A DNA stretch of 46,204 nucleotides, from assembly GCF_000702665.1 (NCBI RefSeq), contig NZ_JNJA01000022.1, forward strand, positions 1-46,204. The letters are read 5' to 3'. Source of the DNA: Solidesulfovibrio alcoholivorans DSM 5433. Its GTDB lineage: Bacteria > Desulfobacterota > Desulfovibrionia > Desulfovibrionales > Desulfovibrionaceae. Shown here piece after piece: positions 1 to 8,100 of this stretch. Position numbers and translations under genes: made by a program. The notes beneath the pieces were generated by a model. The model saw only the letters and a list, made by a program, of their open reading frames with translations, was not told the DNA's origin and made no database searches. Positions within the stretch are counted from its first letter, which is position 1. Each line of letters opens with the position of its first letter.

Positions 1-420
1 GCTAGATTTTGGCTTACGGTCGCTCTCTCACACTGGACGCTGGCACGATCTGGTTCAAACCCCCTCGGGGGCGAAGGTGGTGGGACTTGGGCGTAGTTGT
101 AGAGTAGGTTGTCCATCCAAGCATACCCTTGGGCATACTTTTGTGGTTGTTTTCGGGTGAAAGTATGCTGTCTGGATGCTCTTGGATGAAACAACCGCTT
201 GAACTACCTGGATTCACTGACCGGATGCTTTTCGGTCCATCGCCTGCTCGCTTGGAAGTCCTGAGGCAGACCCGGCGGTTCCTAAAGTCCACGTCGGGAC
301 ATCTCTTTTTATATTTTCCATTATATTAATTTTTTGCAATATTTCAGGAACAATGAATACAACTCTCTTGAGCAATTTCCATACTCTTTCTGTATAGATT
401 ACCCCAATCATGATTTGTAC
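1..420. other. AT-rich non-coding region with strong secondary structure
   Basis: No convincing gene is seen; short ORFs on both strands lack ribosome sites and familiar composition. The region is far more AT-rich than the adjoining genes. It contains a long nested inverted repeat: 93-97 pairs with 203-207, 107-112 with 191-196, 114-121 with 181-188, and an inner 9-bp hairpin pairs 133-141 with 160-168. A further hairpin lies at about 219-237. On the + strand a weak G-U-containing stem near 270-300 precedes a T-rich run at 304-318. This could be a structured RNA (for example a retron-type or regulatory RNA) or the end of a mobile element. I do not recognise a known RNA family: RNase P, tmRNA, SRP and 6S signatures were looked for and not found. 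Confidence 0.3.
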
Positions 421-471
421 CTATATTGGACCCATTGCCGAAAAAACCAGGAACAAAAATCAGCAAAAGAA

Positions 472-503
472 AAGGGGACTTAGGCAAACACCTAAATCCC
501 CTT
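472..503 (-). terminator. Rho-independent terminator of tRNA-Thr
   Basis: A 13-bp stem with one mismatch (472-484 with 491-503) and a 6-nt loop is followed on the minus strand by a T-rich run. It lies 8 bp beyond the 3' end of the tRNA gene. Confidence 0.85.
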
Positions 504-511
504 ACTTTTAA

Positions 512-587
512 TGGAGCCAGCAGGGAGACTCGAACTCCCGACCTGCTGATTACGAATCAGCTGCTCTACCAACTGAGCTACGCTGGC
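512..587 (-). tRNA. tRNA-Thr (anticodon CGU)
   Basis: On the minus strand the sequence folds as a complete cloverleaf. The acceptor stem GCCAGCG pairs with its partner next to a U discriminator and an encoded CCA. The D-arm holds AGCTCAGTTGGTAGAGC, the anticodon arm is CTGAT-TCGTAAT-CAG-like with CGT at 34-36, and the T-arm carries GTTCGAGT. CGU reads ACG threonine codons. It sits between a promoter upstream (604-632) and a terminator downstream (472-503), so it is probably a stand-alone transcription unit. Confidence 0.95.
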
Positions 588-603
588 CTATGCGAGGAAA
601 TGC

Positions 604-632
604 TTGATACACGCGGCTTCGCGGGCAGTCAA
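604..632 (-). promoter_or_regulatory. Sigma-70 promoter of tRNA-Thr
   Basis: Reading the minus strand, TTGACT (627-632) and TATCAA (604-609) are separated by exactly 17 bp, and the -10 ends 16 bp before the tRNA 5' end. This is seen directly; activity is inferred. Confidence 0.6.
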
Positions 633-735
633 GCGGGTTTTACAAACCGGTCATAACTGGGCATGTTAGGCCACTTTTGACCGCATTGTGCGGTCGAGTC
701 GCGGGCGGCACACCGTCTGGCTGCGGCGCGGCCTC

Positions 736-2478
736 TCAGTCGCCGCCGCGCGGCGGGGCGTAGCGGTTGACGATCGGCAGACGCCAGTCCTTGCCGAACG
801 CGCGCGTCGTAATCTTCGGCCCCGGCGGACTCTGACGCCGCTTGTACTCGTTGCGGTCCACAAGGCGCGTCACCCGGTCCACCACCGCCGCGTCCATGCC
901 CGAGGCGATCATCGCCGACGGCGAAAGCCCCTGCTCCACATAGGCCGCAAGCACGGGGTCCAGGGCGTCGTATTCCGGCAGCGAATCCGAATCCTTCTGA
1001 TTGGGCCGCAGCTCCGCCGTGGGCGGCTTCACCAGCACCCGCTCCGGAATGATGTCGCGACCGGCCTCTGCGTTGCGCCACCGTGAAAGAGCGTAGACCA
1101 GCGTCTTCGGCACGTCCTTGATCACCGCATAGCCGCCGGCCGTGTCGCCGTAGAGCGTCGAATAGCCCACGCCCACCTCGGACTTGTTGCCCGTGGTCAG
1201 CACCAGCCGGCCGAGCTTGTTGGAAAGCGCCATGAGCAGCGTGCCGCGGATGCGCGGCTGCAGATTCTCCTCGGTCACGTCGAAGGGCCGGTCGCCGAAA
1301 AGCGGGGAAAGCGCGCCCAGAAACGCCTTGAACACCTCTTCGATAGCCACGACGTGGAATTCGATGCCGAGCGCCTCGGCCAGGGCCTGGGCGTCCTCCA
1401 GGCTGTCGTCGGAGGAAAACCGCGTGGGCATGGCCACGCCGAGCACGTTTTCCGGGCCCAGGGCGTCGGCGGCGATCACCGCCGTCAGCGACGAATCAAT
1501 GCCCCCGGACAGCCCGATGGCCACGCCCGGGAAACCGGATTTGCGCACGTAATCCCCGGTGCCGAGCACCAGCGCCCGGTAGACTTCCTCCACATCGTCG
1601 AGCAGCGGCGCGATGGGCGCGGGCGCAAGCGCGGCGCGCGTGCAGCCGGCCACAGGGGCAAGCGGCACATGGGCGGGACAGGTCTCGAACTGCGGCTCCC
1701 ATTTGCGGCAGCGCGGATCGAGCAGCCGCCGCCGCGTGGGCAGCCCCGGGTCCAATTCGCACAGCACCATGTCCTCGGCGAACTGCCTGCCCCGGGCGAG
1801 CAGCGACCCGTCAGGCCCGAACACCACGCTGTGGCCGTCGAAAACGAGCTCGTCCTGGCCGCCGACCATGTTGGCGTAGGCCACGAACGCGCCGTTGTCC
1901 GAGGCGCGCGTGGCGAGCATCCGCTCCCGGGCCGCGCCCTTGCCCCGATGATAGGGCGAGGCGGAAATATTGATGAGCAGCCGCGCCCCCCCGCCATGCG
2001 CCTGTTCCGCCGGCGGGCCGCCCGGATACCAGATGTCCTCGCACACGCTCACGCCGAACACGAACCCGTCCCGGTCAAAGACCGCACTGCTCCGGCCGGC
2101 GGCGAAATAACGGTTCTCGTCGAAGACCCCGTAATTGGGCAGGTAGCGCTTGGCCACGATGCCGGCCACGGCCCCGTCGTGCGCGACCACGGCCGCGTTT
2201 TGCAGGTCGCCCTCCAGCCACGGGCAGCCGAAGATGGCCGTCAGCCCCCGGGTCTCCCGGGCGATCTCCCGGGCCCGCTCCATGCAAGCGGCCACGAAAT
2301 CGGGTTTGAGCAGCAGATCCTCGGGCGGATAGCCTGAGAGCACCATTTCCGGGAATACGGCAAGCTCCGCGCCGGCCTTGCGCGCCGCCGCGAGGCCCGC
2401 CAGCACCTTGCCGGCATTGCCGCCGATGTCCCCCACCGTGGGATTTAACTGGCAAAGCGCCAGGCGTATACCGGCCAT
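736..2478 (-). CDS. nadE: Glutamine-dependent NAD+ synthetase
   Basis: Cytoplasmic enzyme that amidates nicotinic acid adenine dinucleotide to NAD+ with ATP, taking ammonia from glutamine: the last step of NAD synthesis. The 580-residue product has the two-domain layout of the long NadE form. An N-terminal nitrilase-type glutaminase carries the Glu-Lys-Cys triad at about E44 (FPEMVLSGY), K110 (AKRYLPNYG) and C146 (VCEDIW). A C-terminal synthetase domain has the ATP-pyrophosphatase P-loop SGGIDSS at about 324-330. I start at the ATG at 2478 because AAAGGAGG precedes it on the minus strand and the family N-terminus (RLALCQLNPTVGD) begins there; an in-frame ATG 63 bp further upstream lacks both. 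It is transcribed toward the tRNA and is divergent from the Fur-box unit. A short hairpin at 679-695 follows the gene without a U-tract. Confidence 0.96.
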   Translation of the reverse strand: MAGIRLALCQLNPTVGDIGGNAGKVLAGLAAARKAGAELAVFPEMVLSGYPPEDLLLKPDFVAACMERAREIARETRGLTAIFGCPWLEGDLQNAAVVAHDGAVAGIVAKRYLPNYGVFDENRYFAAGRSSAVFDRDGFVFGVSVCEDIWYPGGPPAEQAHGGGARLLINISASPYHRGKGAARERMLATRASDNGAFVAYANMVGGQDELVFDGHSVVFGPDGSLLARGRQFAEDMVLCELDPGLPTRRRLLDPRCRKWEPQFETCPAHVPLAPVAGCTRAALAPAPIAPLLDDVEEVYRALVLGTGDYVRKSGFPGVAIGLSGGIDSSLTAVIAADALGPENVLGVAMPTRFSSDDSLEDAQALAEALGIEFHVVAIEEVFKAFLGALSPLFGDRPFDVTEENLQPRIRGTLLMALSNKLGRLVLTTGNKSEVGVGYSTLYGDTAGGYAVIKDVPKTLVYALSRWRNAEAGRDIIPERVLVKPPTAELRPNQKDSDSLPEYDALDPVLAAYVEQGLSPSAMIASGMDAAVVDRVTRLVDRNEYKRRQSPPGPKITTRAFGKDWRLPIVNRYAPPRGGD

Positions 2479-2595
2479 GACCGCCTCCTTTCCCCCATCC
2501 AAGCTGCGTGAATACCTAGCCTGTCTCGCCGCGCCCGGCAACAGCCGCGCCCGGGTCGCCTGAAATGGCGCAGCTGAATATCACGCAGACCTTCA

Positions 2596-2624
2596 TTGAC
2601 AATGATTTTCATTATCGCTATAAA
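2596..2624 (+). promoter_or_regulatory. Fur-box-overlapped sigma-70 promoter
   Basis: TTGACA (2596-2601) and TATAAA (2619-2624) are spaced 17 bp apart, a near-perfect sigma-70 promoter. A 19-bp sequence at 2598-2616 matches the classical Fur box inverted repeat (GATAATGATAATCATTATC) at 16 of 19 positions and fills the spacer. Fur-Fe(II) bound here would block RNA polymerase, so the two genes downstream should be induced when iron is scarce. The match is seen; the regulation is inferred from how Fur boxes work. Confidence 0.8.
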
Positions 2625-2676
2625 CTGGCCGCAGCAAACCCGCCCGGTCCCCGCGGCCGGGCATCAAGGAGCCGCC

Positions 2677-2841
2677 ATGTCCTCCCACACCTCGATTTCC
2701 TCGCGTCGCCAGGCCGCAAGCTGGGCCAAGAGCTTTCTCGGAACCCCGCGCCAGCCCCCCCAGACGCCCGCGCGGCCGGAGCCGCCGGCGGGCGAGCAGC
2801 CCTGCGCCGCGCGAACCGTCGCTCCCGGCGAAATGCGATGA
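2677..2841 (+). CDS. Small protein, first gene of the Fur-box unit
   Basis: A 54-residue ORF starts at an ATG with AAGGAG six bases upstream (atcaaggagccgcc), 53 bp after the putative -10. The product is Ser/Arg/Pro-rich (MSSHTSISSRRQAASWAKSF, then a Pro/Ala-rich tail) with no membrane segment or known motif. It lies 31 bp before the next small gene and probably shares its transcript. I do not recognise a family. Because of the promoter it may be an iron-stress small protein, but function is unknown. A longer reading from an upstream ATG at 2596 would overlap the promoter and is unlikely. Confidence 0.55.
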   Translation: MSSHTSISSRRQAASWAKSFLGTPRQPPQTPARPEPPAGEQPCAARTVAPGEMR

Positions 2842-2872
2842 CCGCCGTGACACGGCGCAAGGAGATACAGCC

Positions 2873-3181
2873 ATGACCGACATGCGCTTCCCCTTCGGCG
2901 ACGAGGCGGCCTGCATCGACGCCCTGCTCGCGGGCTACCGCTTCCGGCCCGTGAGCAACCACCGGGGACAGCATTTCTACCAGGGCAGGACGGCCTGGAA
3001 AGGCCAACCCGTCATCTGCCGCCTCGGCGTGGGCGACCTCTCGCACCTGCCCCGAAGCCTCTACGAGGAAATCTGGATCGGCTACTACGACGCGGCCGAG
3101 CCGGACAGCATGCTCGACGACGAGACCCACGCGAACATCCTGGCCTGCGTGAGAAAGGCGTTCCTGGCCGACGCGCCGTGA
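2873..3181 (+). CDS. Conserved-looking small hypothetical protein, iron-regulated unit
   Basis: A 102-residue protein with a strong ribosome site (AAGGAGATACAGCC-ATG). It is soluble and acidic with a compact mixed composition (motifs such as GQHFYQGRTAWKG and EEIWIGYYDAAEPD), and there is no signal peptide or membrane segment. Codon use matches the host. It is second in the Fur-box unit, so low-iron induction is inferred. Small Fur-regulated hypothetical pairs are known in Desulfovibrio, but I cannot confirm that this is the same pair. It ends 18 bp before the convergent stop of the sensor kinase. Confidence 0.7.
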   Translation: MTDMRFPFGDEAACIDALLAGYRFRPVSNHRGQHFYQGRTAWKGQPVICRLGVGDLSHLPRSLYEEIWIGYYDAAEPDSMLDDETHANILACVRKAFLADAP

Positions 3182-3199
3182 CGGGAGCCCGGTCGGGGC

Positions 3200-4957
3200 T
3201 TATGCCTGGGGCGACAAGGGAAGCTCCACGGTAAACGTCGTGCCCGTCTCGCCCGTGTTGAAACGGATCTCGCCGTGGTGGTCCTCGACGATGCGCTGGC
3301 ACACGGCAAGCCCGAGGCCCGTGCCGGATTCCTTGGTGGTGCAGAAGGGGTCGAACACGCGGGCGCGCACGTTCTCGGGGATGCCGCCGCCGGTGTCGGC
3401 GACGGTCAGCCGAACCTTGCCGTCCCGGATGCCGGAGCGTACCGCGAGCCGGCCGCCCTGTTCCATGGCCTCTGCCGCGTTCTTCATGAGGTTGAGCAGG
3501 ACCTGCTTGATGTGGTCCGCGTCGTGAGGCACCGGGGGCAGAGCCGCGTCGAGGTCGATGGCGGCCTCGATGTTGCGCGCTTCCAGGGCCGGGCGCATCA
3601 CGGCCAGGGAGGCGCGCACGGTTTCGTTGAGGTCCCGGGCCTCGATATGCGGCGCGGCCGGCCGGGTGAAATCGCGCACCTCGTTTAAAAGCGTTTCCAG
3701 GCGCTTGGCTTCGGACTCGATGATCGCGAGCTTTTCGGCGTCCTTGTCGCCTTCGGCCATGTGTCGGCGCACCTGGTTGGCGAAGCCGCCCATGAGCATG
3801 AGCGGATTCTTGATCTCGTGGGAGAGCCTTGCCGCAGCCTCGCCGATGGCGGCGAAGCGTTCGGCGCGGATGAGTTTTTCCTGCGCGCCGAGCAGTTCCC
3901 GGGCCGTCTTGTCCACCTCGCGGGAAAGGGTCGTGTTCCAGCGCAGGGCGAAGTGCATGACCGTGGCGAAGCCCACGAACACAATCAGCTCGAACAGGCC
4001 CACCAGCAGCCACTGCCGCACCACCAGCCGGCCGATGAGGCCCTGGACCTCGTCCTGGGGCGCGGCCAGGGCCACGGCCCAACGGTTGCCGGGGTACCGG
4101 CCCGGATCGAGGGGCGCGGGGCAGAAGGCCACGTATTTCATCACCTCGCCGATGCGCCCCCGGTGCCAGCCCGACACGTACCAGTCCGTGCCCCGTTCGC
4201 CGGCCATGACCCGGTTGTGGATCAGCCAGGTCAGCCGCGCCCAGTCGATGTTCGGATCGCGCTCGCGACGCACGGCCAGGGATTCGTGGCCGATAAAGGC
4301 GCTTTCGTGGTGGTCCAGGAACACGCCCCGGTCGTCCAGGACCCAGGCGTAGCCGGTCTGGCCGGAGCGCACGTCGTGGGCGTAGCGCGCGGCCACGGCC
4401 ACGGCGTCCACAAGGAGCACGAGCCCGCCGGCGCGGCCCCGGTCGTCGGCCAGGGGCATGGCCATGGCCACGAGCCGCCGGCCGGCGAAGACCCCGCTTT
4501 GCGGGGAAAACACCCGGCCGAGGCCGATGCGGCCCGGCGCCCCGGTCGCGGCCAGGATGTCGCCGCAGGCGGCCGGGCACAGGCCCGCGTCGGGAAGGGG
4601 CGTCCCGGAGGCGTCGAAAAAGCGTGGCAACGACTCGCCCGGCGCCAGCACGCCCACGGCCGCCACGTTCCATTGGGCGAGGATGCCGGAAAACGCCGGG
4701 ACGTGCAGCCACGGCCGGCCGTTTTCCACGGCCTGTTCGCGCCACATCAGCGAAAGCCCTTCCAGGCAGGTGCGCAGAAAGGCGAAATGGTCGGTGATGT
4801 CCCCGGCGATTTTTTCGGCCAGCAGCAGCTGCTGCTGGTTGAACTGCGCCGTGACCACGGCCAGGGCGTCCGTCTTGGCCCGATACCCCATGCCGCCCAC
4901 AGCCACGGTCAGCAGCACGAAAACCAGGCTGGCGATGAGGATGTGCTTCCGCGTCAT
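3200..4957 (-). CDS. Membrane sensor histidine kinase with Cache domain
   Basis: A 585-residue kinase. An N-terminal membrane segment (about 5-25) is followed by a large periplasmic double-Cache sensor (typical GYAWVLDDRGVFLDH near residue 205) and a second membrane segment at about 300-325 (LLVGLFELIVFVGFATVMHF). The HisKA domain has H380 in LSHEIKNPL, and a HATPase_c domain shows the N box (NLMKNAAEAM), G1 (DTGGGIPE), the F-like segment VFDPFCTTK and G2 (GTGLGLAV). Cache domains usually sense small organic acids or amino acids; the ligand here is unknown. No response regulator adjoins it, so it is an orphan. I chose the ATG at 4957 because GGAGGGG precedes it and the hydrophobic segment starts immediately. 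It is divergent from the giant repeat gene, 185 bp away. Confidence 0.92.
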   Translation of the reverse strand: MTRKHILIASLVFVLLTVAVGGMGYRAKTDALAVVTAQFNQQQLLLAEKIAGDITDHFAFLRTCLEGLSLMWREQAVENGRPWLHVPAFSGILAQWNVAAVGVLAPGESLPRFFDASGTPLPDAGLCPAACGDILAATGAPGRIGLGRVFSPQSGVFAGRRLVAMAMPLADDRGRAGGLVLLVDAVAVAARYAHDVRSGQTGYAWVLDDRGVFLDHHESAFIGHESLAVRRERDPNIDWARLTWLIHNRVMAGERGTDWYVSGWHRGRIGEVMKYVAFCPAPLDPGRYPGNRWAVALAAPQDEVQGLIGRLVVRQWLLVGLFELIVFVGFATVMHFALRWNTTLSREVDKTARELLGAQEKLIRAERFAAIGEAAARLSHEIKNPLMLMGGFANQVRRHMAEGDKDAEKLAIIESEAKRLETLLNEVRDFTRPAAPHIEARDLNETVRASLAVMRPALEARNIEAAIDLDAALPPVPHDADHIKQVLLNLMKNAAEAMEQGGRLAVRSGIRDGKVRLTVADTGGGIPENVRARVFDPFCTTKESGTGLGLAVCQRIVEDHHGEIRFNTGETGTTFTVELPLSPQA

Positions 4958-5048
4958 CGACCCCTCCGGATTCGAACCCGATAGCGGATTCCCCCCGGCC
5001 GCGCAATGCGCGCAAACATGGACGGGGCGACGCAACGGACGGACGTTG

Positions 5049-5063
5049 TGGCGCTTTTCTTGC
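5049..5063 (+). promoter_or_regulatory. Candidate sigma-54 (-24/-12) promoter of the giant repeat gene
   Basis: TGGCGCT-N4-TTGC has the invariant GG and GC exactly 12 bp apart and matches most of the RpoN consensus TGGCACG-N4-TTGCW, with mismatches at A, the last G and W. It would start transcription about 70 bp before the ATG. No clear activator site was found beside it. Confidence 0.4.
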
Positions 5064-5142
5064 CTTACCACTCCCAGCCAGGGGCGGCAGGGCAAATATT
5101 TCCGGTCTGCAAGGCAAGGCGCAACGGCGAAGGAGGAGTCCC

Positions 5143-8100
5143 ATGACGGTTGCATCCATAGATACCTACACTCCGGACACCATCACGACGCTCACCGCCA
5201 GCCAGATAAAAAGTCTCGGTGCGACGGGCTTTTCCTCCCTTGTCGCTTCCCAGGTCGCAGCGCTTTCCGCCACGCAGATCGCCTCCCTGACCACAGCACA
5301 GGCCGCCGCGTTGACCATCGACCAGATCGTCTCCTTCAGCGCGGCACAATTTTCCGCCCTGACCAAAACGCAGGTCGCGGTCTTTTCCGCGGAGGAAATT
5401 GCATCCCTGTCGCTGACCCAGCTGGCCGGCCTCAGTCGCACGGACATCGGCGAACTGACCACGACGCAGGTGTCCCAGCTGACCACGACGCAAATCGCGG
5501 CCATGACCACCACCCAGCTCGCCGGGCTCACCGCCACCCAGGTCCGAGCCCTTGCGGACACCCAAATCGCCACCTTGAGCGCCACACAGATCGCGGCCAT
5601 GACCACCACGCAACTCAAGGGCTTGAACACGACCGATATCGCCACCTTGAGCGCCACACAGCTCGCGGCCCTGTCCGCCACCCAGATCGCCTCGCTTTCC
5701 GCCACGCAAATCAGGACGCTTTCCGAATCCCAGATCGACGTCCTGTCCACCACACAGATCGCCTGCCTGACCGTGACCGAGGTCGCGGCGCTGTCCACGA
5801 CCCAGATCCAGCGTCTTTCCCTGGAGCAACTGGCGGCCCTGACCACCACGCAGTTCAAGGCCATCAACGCCTTTTCCTTCTCCGGCCTGACCACCGCCCA
5901 CATCGAAAGCCTGGACACGACCCAGGTCGCGGTGCTGACAGCCACGCAGCTCAAGAAGATGACCGTCGAACAGGTCGCGGCCCTGTCCGCCACCCAGATC
6001 GCGGCCATGACCGGGACACAACTCGGCGCACTCTCGACCACCGGCATCGCAGCCCTGTCCGAGACGCAGCTCGACGGCCTGACGGGAACCCAGATCGCCT
6101 CGCTCGGCAACACCTTCATCAGCGCCTTGAATGAAACCCAGTCCGCCTCCCTTTCCACGGCACAGGTCCTGGCCCTGACCACGGCGCAGATCAAAACGCT
6201 CACCAGCACCGACATCAGCGAGTTGACCCTGACCGAACTGGCCACCCTGACCACCACCCAGATCGCGGCATTCACCAAGACGCAGGCACAGGGATTGACC
6301 GAGGCGCAGATCGCCGGCCTGAGCGAAGCCCAGATCGCCGCCATGAGCACGACGGCGGTCACCTCTCTGGTGGAAACCCAGATCGCGGCCCTGTCCGCCA
6401 CCCAGATCGCCGCACTCACCGGTACGGCCCTGCGGGGCTTAAGCGCCGGGGAGATCGGCAGCCTGACCGAGACGCAGCTGGCCGCCCTGGCCGCCACGCA
6501 AGTCGCGAGCCTGACCGTGACACAGATCAAGGGCCTCACCGCGGACCAGATTCCCTTGCTGACCACGACGCAACTCGCGGCCCTGACCACCACCCAGATG
6601 GCGGCCCTGACCCCGACCGCCGCCGCCGCCCTGACCACCACACAGCTCGACACCCTGACGGCCTCGCAGATCGCGCGGCTCACCGGTACGGCCGTCAGCA
6701 GCCTGAGCATGACCCAGTTCTCGGTGCTCGACGCGGCCCAGGTCGCCGCGCTGACCACCACCCAGCTCAAGCTCCTCACGAGCACCGACGTCTCCGAATT
6801 GAGCCTGACGGAACTGGCCTGCCTCAGCCGGACCCAGATCGCCGCACTGACCAGTGCGGCCGTGGCGGGCCTCAGCGAGGACCAGATCGCGATTTTGAGC
6901 ACGACGCAGATCAAGGGACTGTCCACGGCGGCCATCAGCGGCCTCACCGACACCCAGATCGCGGCCATGACGACCACCCAGATGGCCGCACTCACCACGA
7001 CGCAGCTGCAAAAGCTCGGCAGCACCGCCATAAGCGGGCTCACCGTGGACCAGTTCTCCTCCCTGACCACCACACAGCTTTCCAGCCTGACCGCCACCCA
7101 GATCAAGGGCCTCACCACAACCCTGAGCGCCGCCCTGACCACCACTCAGGTCAAGGTCCTGACCGCCACCCAGATCGCGGCCCTGACCGTCACGGTCGTG
7201 GACGCGCTGGCGTCCACCCAGCTGGCCGCCATGTCCACCACCCAGATCAAGGGCCTCACCAGCACCAGCCTCGGTGAACTGTCCAGCGACCAGCTCGCGG
7301 GTCTGTCCACCACGCAGATCACCGCACTGACCGCAACGCAGCTACGCGGGCTTTCGAGCACCGACCTCGGCGAACTGCCCACATCGGTCGTCAGAGCCCT
7401 TTCGGTCACGCAGATCGCCGCCCTGACCGCCACCAGCGCCTCGGGACTGAGCGAAGAGCAACTGGCCGCCATGACCACCACGCAAGTGGGCGCCCTGACC
7501 AGCACCACCATCAAGGGCCTGAGCGAGACGCAGCTCGAGGCCCTGTCCGTGACGCAGTTCGCCTCGCTTTCCGCCTCGGCCCTAAGCGGACTGACCGTCA
7601 CGCAGATCGGCAACCTCACGACGACCCAGATCGCAGCCCTGGAAACGACGCAGGTTTCCGCCCTGACCAAGACACAGGTCGCAAGCCTGTCCGACACCCA
7701 ACTGGCGAGCCTTTCCACCACGCAAGTCTCACGCCTGACCACCACACAACTCGCCGCCCTGTCCTCGAGCGCCGCTTCGGGCTTCACCGAAACCCAGCTG
7801 GGAGCGCTCTCCCTGACCCAGATGCGCGCCCTGGCCGGCGCTTCCGTCAGCGCGCTGTCCGCAACCCAGATGGCCGCACTGACCAGCACCCAGCTGGCCG
7901 CCCTGACCGCCACACAGCTCAAGGGCTTGAGCAGCACCGACGTCAGCGAGCTGACCCTCACGGAATTCGCGGTCCTGACCGCAACCCAGATCGCCGCCCT
8001 GACCGCCACCGCCCTCGCCGGCCTCGACGCCACGCAGTTGGCCGGCCTGACCACGACCCAGCTGGCCGGCCTGACCCGGACCCAGGGCGCGGCCCTGTCC

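Noticed and set aside
41..56. TGGCACG motif resembling a sigma-54 -24 element
   Set aside because: The -12 position, 12 bp on, reads TT instead of GC, so the invariant half is missing.
679..695. Hairpin after nadE as a terminator
   Set aside because: A 7-bp stem is followed by AAAAG on the minus strand, not a U-tract; not called as a terminator.
2565..2876. 103-codon ORF overlapping the small Fur-box gene
   Set aside because: It begins before the promoter, has no ribosome site and is out of frame with the well-signalled ORF at 2677.
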